This document shows, piece after piece, positions 61,331 through 64,000 of a stretch of 64,000 nt of DNA. This stretch comes from Paracoccus tibetensis. Its GTDB lineage: Bacteria > Pseudomonadota > Alphaproteobacteria > Rhodobacterales > Rhodobacteraceae. The stretch spans positions 62,001-126,000 of the forward strand of contig NZ_FMVT01000010.1 of assembly GCF_900102505.1 (NCBI RefSeq). The letters are read 5' to 3'. Positions within the stretch are counted from its first letter, which is position 1. Each line of letters opens with the position of its first letter. The notes below the pieces were generated by a model that was given only the letters and a program-made list of their open reading frames with translations, made no database searches and was not told the origin of the DNA. Made by a program: the position numbers and the translations under genes.

Positions 61331-63646
61331 ATGCGCCGCATCATTCACAACAGCACCGCAATCGCGGCCTGCCTGTCGCTGCTGGCTCCGCACCTCGCCC
61401 ATGCCGAACTGCGGATCCCTGACGCCGAGGTCGAGGGCCGCATCGCCGCACAGGCCGAGCAGCGCCCGGCCGACGACGCCGCGCTTCAGGCGGAACTCGC
61501 GACCGGACTTCAGGCCGACGATCTCGAATGCGCCGATGGCGGCGAGCGCCCCTGCGCCGACGACGTGGCCCTGCTGACGCCCGGCGGGCTGGAGGTCGAC
61601 CTGTCCGACTCGGGGCAGATCGTGCTCGCGAATGTCACCGTTCCGGCCGCCACGGCCGAGGCGGAACCCGAGGACGGGCCGCAGGACGGCGCCGACCTGA
61701 ACATGCAGGAAACCGAAGCCGAGCCCGAGGCTGACAGCGCCGAGGAGCTGACCGCCGCCGACGCGCTGGCGGATGAGCCGGTGACGGCGCAGTCCGAGGA
61801 ACTGGGCGACGCCGCCTCGGTGTCGGATCTAGAGGCGGCGCTGGCGGCCGAGGCGGACGGCAGTGCCGACGTCGAAGCCGAAGCCGAAATCGCCGAGACC
61901 GAGACCGTGGAACCCGAGCCGGCGGAACCCGCCGTGACGGCCGCCGAAGAGGCACCGCTGCCCGAGGCGGACACGGCTGAGACCGATACGGCCGAAGCTC
62001 CGGCGACGGAGCCTGCCGCCGAAACGGCGGCTGCCGAGGACGCAGCCGAGGCCGACGCTCTGGCGACCGATGCCGCGCCCGAGGCCGAGGCGACGGACAC
62101 CGAAACGGATACGGCAGCGGATGCGCCTGCCGACGACAGCAGCCTGGTCGACAGCCTTGCCCGTGCTCTGGCCGGTCAGGACGATGCCGCCGACGCCCCG
62201 GCCGCAGAGGCCGATGCAACCGCCACCGCGGACGCCTCGGCCGAGGGCTCGATTGATCTGTCCACCGACACTCAGCAGCAAGAGCGCGCGGCGGCCCAGC
62301 CCGAACTGGCGCAGGTTCTGAGCGAGGAAGCCGCCGCCGGCCTGTCGCTGGCCGCTCTGACCGCCGCCGGGAACCGCTTCCTGACGCCGCGCGGCGTCGT
62401 CATCGAGGAAAGCGAGCAGGGCGTCTTCCGTCTCGCCGCGCCCGAGGCGCAGATGTACCGCGTCGAGGACGGCCAGATGGTCCTGCGCGCCGCCGAGGAG
62501 GACACGCGCGAGACGGAAGTCGCGCGCGAGGCCGCCGAGGCCAGCGAGCCGGTCAGCGCCGCCGCGCTGGAGGCCGAGGAAGGCTCTGGCGAGGTGACCG
62601 AGCAGCAGGTGACCGAAGAGAATAGCCGCTCCTCCTCGGAGGACTTCACGTCCAGCCTGCGCGACGCGCTCGCCACTGCCGTCACGCAAGGCCAGCAGCA
62701 GGCCCGCGATGCCCAAGCGGAAGCGCAAGCTCAGGCGCAGCCGCAGGCGCAGTCCGGCGGCTCGGGCAGCAGCAACGACCTGACCCGTGCGCTTCTGCTG
62801 GGCCTTGGCGCGGTCGCTGTCGGCTCGATGCTGAACAACAACCGGCAGGTCGCCCTCAGCGCGCCCGACCGGATCGTGGTGACGCGCCCCGACGGCAGCC
62901 AGGAGGTGATCCGGGACGATGTCGCGCTGCTGCGCCAGCCCGGCTCGACCGTCACCACCGAGAACTTCGACGACGGCTCGTCGCGCACCATCGTCACGCG
63001 CGCCGATGGCAGCCGCGTCATCACCATCCGCGATGCCAACCTGAACGTTCTGCGCCGCACGCTGGTCTCGGCCGACGGCACGCAGACGCGGCTGATCGAC
63101 GACACCGCCGACGTGCGTCCGGTGGACGTGACGACCCTGCCCGCGCCCGCCCCGGTGCCGGCGCAGCGCGGCCTGAACGAGGATGAACTGCGCGTCGCCC
63201 TGCAGCGCGAGACGGTCACGGACCGCCAGTTCACCCTGTCGCAGATCCGCAACATCCCGGAAGTCCGCGCGCTGGTCGCCCCCGTCAACATCGAGGCGAT
63301 CACCTTCGACACCGGCTCGGCCGCGCTCCGTCCGGACCAGGCCCAGCAGCTTGCCTCGCTCGGCCGCATCATCCAGGAGCAGGTGCGCGCCAACCCGCGC
63401 GAGATTTTCATGATCGAGGGTCATACGGACACGGTGGGCTCGGAAGCCTACAACCTGGCCCTCTCGGATCGCCGGGCGGAGTCGGTCGCGCTGGCGCTGA
63501 CCGAGTACTTCCAGGTCCCGCCGGAAAACCTGGTGACGCAAGGTTACGGCGAGCAGTTCCTGCTGGTGCGCGCCGAGGGTGACATCCGCGAGAACCGTCG
63601 CGCCTCGGTCCGCCGCATCACGGACCTGCTGGCGCAGGCGCAGTAA
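61331..63646 (+). CDS. OmpA-family protein with a long acidic Ala/Glu-rich region
   Basis: The 771-residue exported protein begins with a signal peptide (cut near ALA/AHA-E at 25). Residues about 100-330 are very rich in Ala, Glu, Asp and Thr, of low complexity. After a short hydrophobic piece (LTRALLLGLGAVAVGSML) and a repeat with RADGS/VTRxDGS patterns, the C-terminal 120 residues are an OmpA domain (FDTGSAALRPDQAQQLASLG, EGHTDTVGSEAYNLALSDRRAESV, TQGYGEQ) that binds peptidoglycan. GGAAGGAG before ATG 61331 fixes the start. A strong terminator follows. Similar large proteins occur in Rhodobacterales, function unclear. Confidence 0.87.
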   Translation: MRRIIHNSTAIAACLSLLAPHLAHAELRIPDAEVEGRIAAQAEQRPADDAALQAELATGLQADDLECADGGERPCADDVALLTPGGLEVDLSDSGQIVLANVTVPAATAEAEPEDGPQDGADLNMQETEAEPEADSAEELTAADALADEPVTAQSEELGDAASVSDLEAALAAEADGSADVEAEAEIAETETVEPEPAEPAVTAAEEAPLPEADTAETDTAEAPATEPAAETAAAEDAAEADALATDAAPEAEATDTETDTAADAPADDSSLVDSLARALAGQDDAADAPAAEADATATADASAEGSIDLSTDTQQQERAAAQPELAQVLSEEAAAGLSLAALTAAGNRFLTPRGVVIEESEQGVFRLAAPEAQMYRVEDGQMVLRAAEEDTRETEVAREAAEASEPVSAAALEAEEGSGEVTEQQVTEENSRSSSEDFTSSLRDALATAVTQGQQQARDAQAEAQAQAQPQAQSGGSGSSNDLTRALLLGLGAVAVGSMLNNNRQVALSAPDRIVVTRPDGSQEVIRDDVALLRQPGSTVTTENFDDGSSRTIVTRADGSRVITIRDANLNVLRRTLVSADGTQTRLIDDTADVRPVDVTTLPAPAPVPAQRGLNEDELRVALQRETVTDRQFTLSQIRNIPEVRALVAPVNIEAITFDTGSAALRPDQAQQLASLGRIIQEQVRANPREIFMIEGHTDTVGSEAYNLALSDRRAESVALALTEYFQVPPENLVTQGYGEQFLLVRAEGDIRENRRASVRRITDLLAQAQ

Positions 63647-63666
63647 ATCCGCCAGCACCGACGGAG

Positions 63667-63692
63667 AGGCCCCGGATGATCCGGGGCCTTTT
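63667..63692 (+). terminator. Intrinsic terminator of the OmpA-family gene
   Basis: AGGCCCCGGA and TCCGGGGCCT form a ten-pair stem with a TGA loop, followed by TTT. It starts 20 bases after the stop codon. Confidence 0.85.
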
Positions 63693-63789
63693 CACATTGC
63701 CGGCAGCGGCGCCGGGTGCTGCAGGATGTTCTTGACAGAATCCGCCCCCGCACGCCAAGGCACCGGGACCGTCCCAGATCGAGCCGCCT

Positions 63790-64000
63790 ATGGTCCCGCA
63801 TTTCCTGCCGCAAGGGCTGAACACCTATCTCATCAATCTCGACCGCGCGACCGAGCGGCTGCGGCGGATGGAGGAGAAGCTGGCCGCCGCCGGCCTGCCG
63901 TTCGAGCGGGTGCCGGCCGTGGACGGCAGCGCCCTCACCTTCCCGCATCGGGATTTCGACGCGTGGTCCTATCGCCACCTCCACGGCCGCCGCGTGATCC
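63790..64000 (+). CDS. Glycosyltransferase family 25 (LPS biosynthesis type), N-terminal part
   Basis: The gene runs off the window; 70 codons are seen. The translation opens with TYLINLDRATERLRRMEEKLAAAGLPFERVPAVDG, the GT25 signature (Y-x-I-N-L-x-R-x-x-x-R followed by a short loop and V-x-A-v-D-G). Such enzymes add galactose or other sugars to lipopolysaccharide. ATG 63790 is the first suitable start, but the ribosome site is weak. It follows the OmpA gene terminator. Confidence 0.82.
   Translation, partial: MVPHFLPQGLNTYLINLDRATERLRRMEEKLAAAGLPFERVPAVDGSALTFPHRDFDAWSYRHLHGRRVI

Overview
The window is high-GC chromosomal DNA from an alphaproteobacterium, most likely a Rhodobacterales/Rhodobacteraceae member of the Paracoccus/Rhodobacter type. 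This rests on the heterotetrameric sarcosine oxidase operon, the DUF2849-CysI-CysH-DUF934 sulfate assimilation cluster, an IscR-like regulator with a single cysteine, a UPF0314/DUF2585 membrane protein, a Hint-domain secreted protein, and GC-rich hairpin repeats ending in GAGGATATTT. Genes are tightly packed: no gap exceeds 300 bases. I see no tRNA, rRNA, CRISPR array, insertion sequence or prophage.

Layout. 1-3.4 kb: end of truA, a sugar transferase, a universal stress protein, then nfuA-tsaB-rimI. 3.5-9.1 kb: a nucleoside-type (BMP family) ABC transporter, co-transcribed with a purine nucleoside phosphorylase, giving uptake followed by phosphorolysis. 9.3-20.0 kb: a complete chemosensory locus in two divergent arms. 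The minus arm is STAS-cheY-cheA-cheW-cheR-cheY-small CheZ/CheT-like protein; the plus arm is cheB-cheD-small membrane protein-mcp-mcp. Its base composition looks lower in GC than its neighbours, and CheB has a receiver domain without the phosphoacceptor Asp. 20.3-25 kb: L,D-transpeptidase, PCu(A)C copper chaperone with a small partner, rpmB, ada, meaB, a thioredoxin-like protein. 25-31.5 kb: serS, a membrane protein, the yfgM-bamB-der operon, sodB. 31.7-37.2 kb: soxBDAG with an extra small membrane protein between soxB and soxD. 37.4-44 kb: CDF transporter, EcsC-like protein, uvrD, folE2, metZ. 44-49.3 kb: a dctD-like regulator that lacks GAFTGA, its dctB-like kinase, purQ, icd. 49.5-56.5 kb: Hint protein, secreted repeat protein, a tandem-HD phosphohydrolase, alpha/beta hydrolase, iscR, UPF0314, a Kef-type antiporter, an ArsC-like protein. 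56.5-61.1 kb: an Lrp/AsnC regulator divergent from an assimilatory sulfate/sulfite reduction operon, followed by ferredoxin-NADP reductase. 61.3-64 kb: a large acidic OmpA-family protein and the start of a glycosyltransferase family 25 gene.

Most genes are core housekeeping or metabolism. The parts that reward a second look are the two-armed chemosensory locus, the intergenic repeat family (one copy of which has become the 3' end of the ArsC-like gene), the GAFTGA-less DctD, the internally duplicated HD protein, the extra small protein in the sox operon, and several palindromes in promoter regions. I did not find a clear new defence or mobile system. All assignments were made by reading the sequence without database searches.
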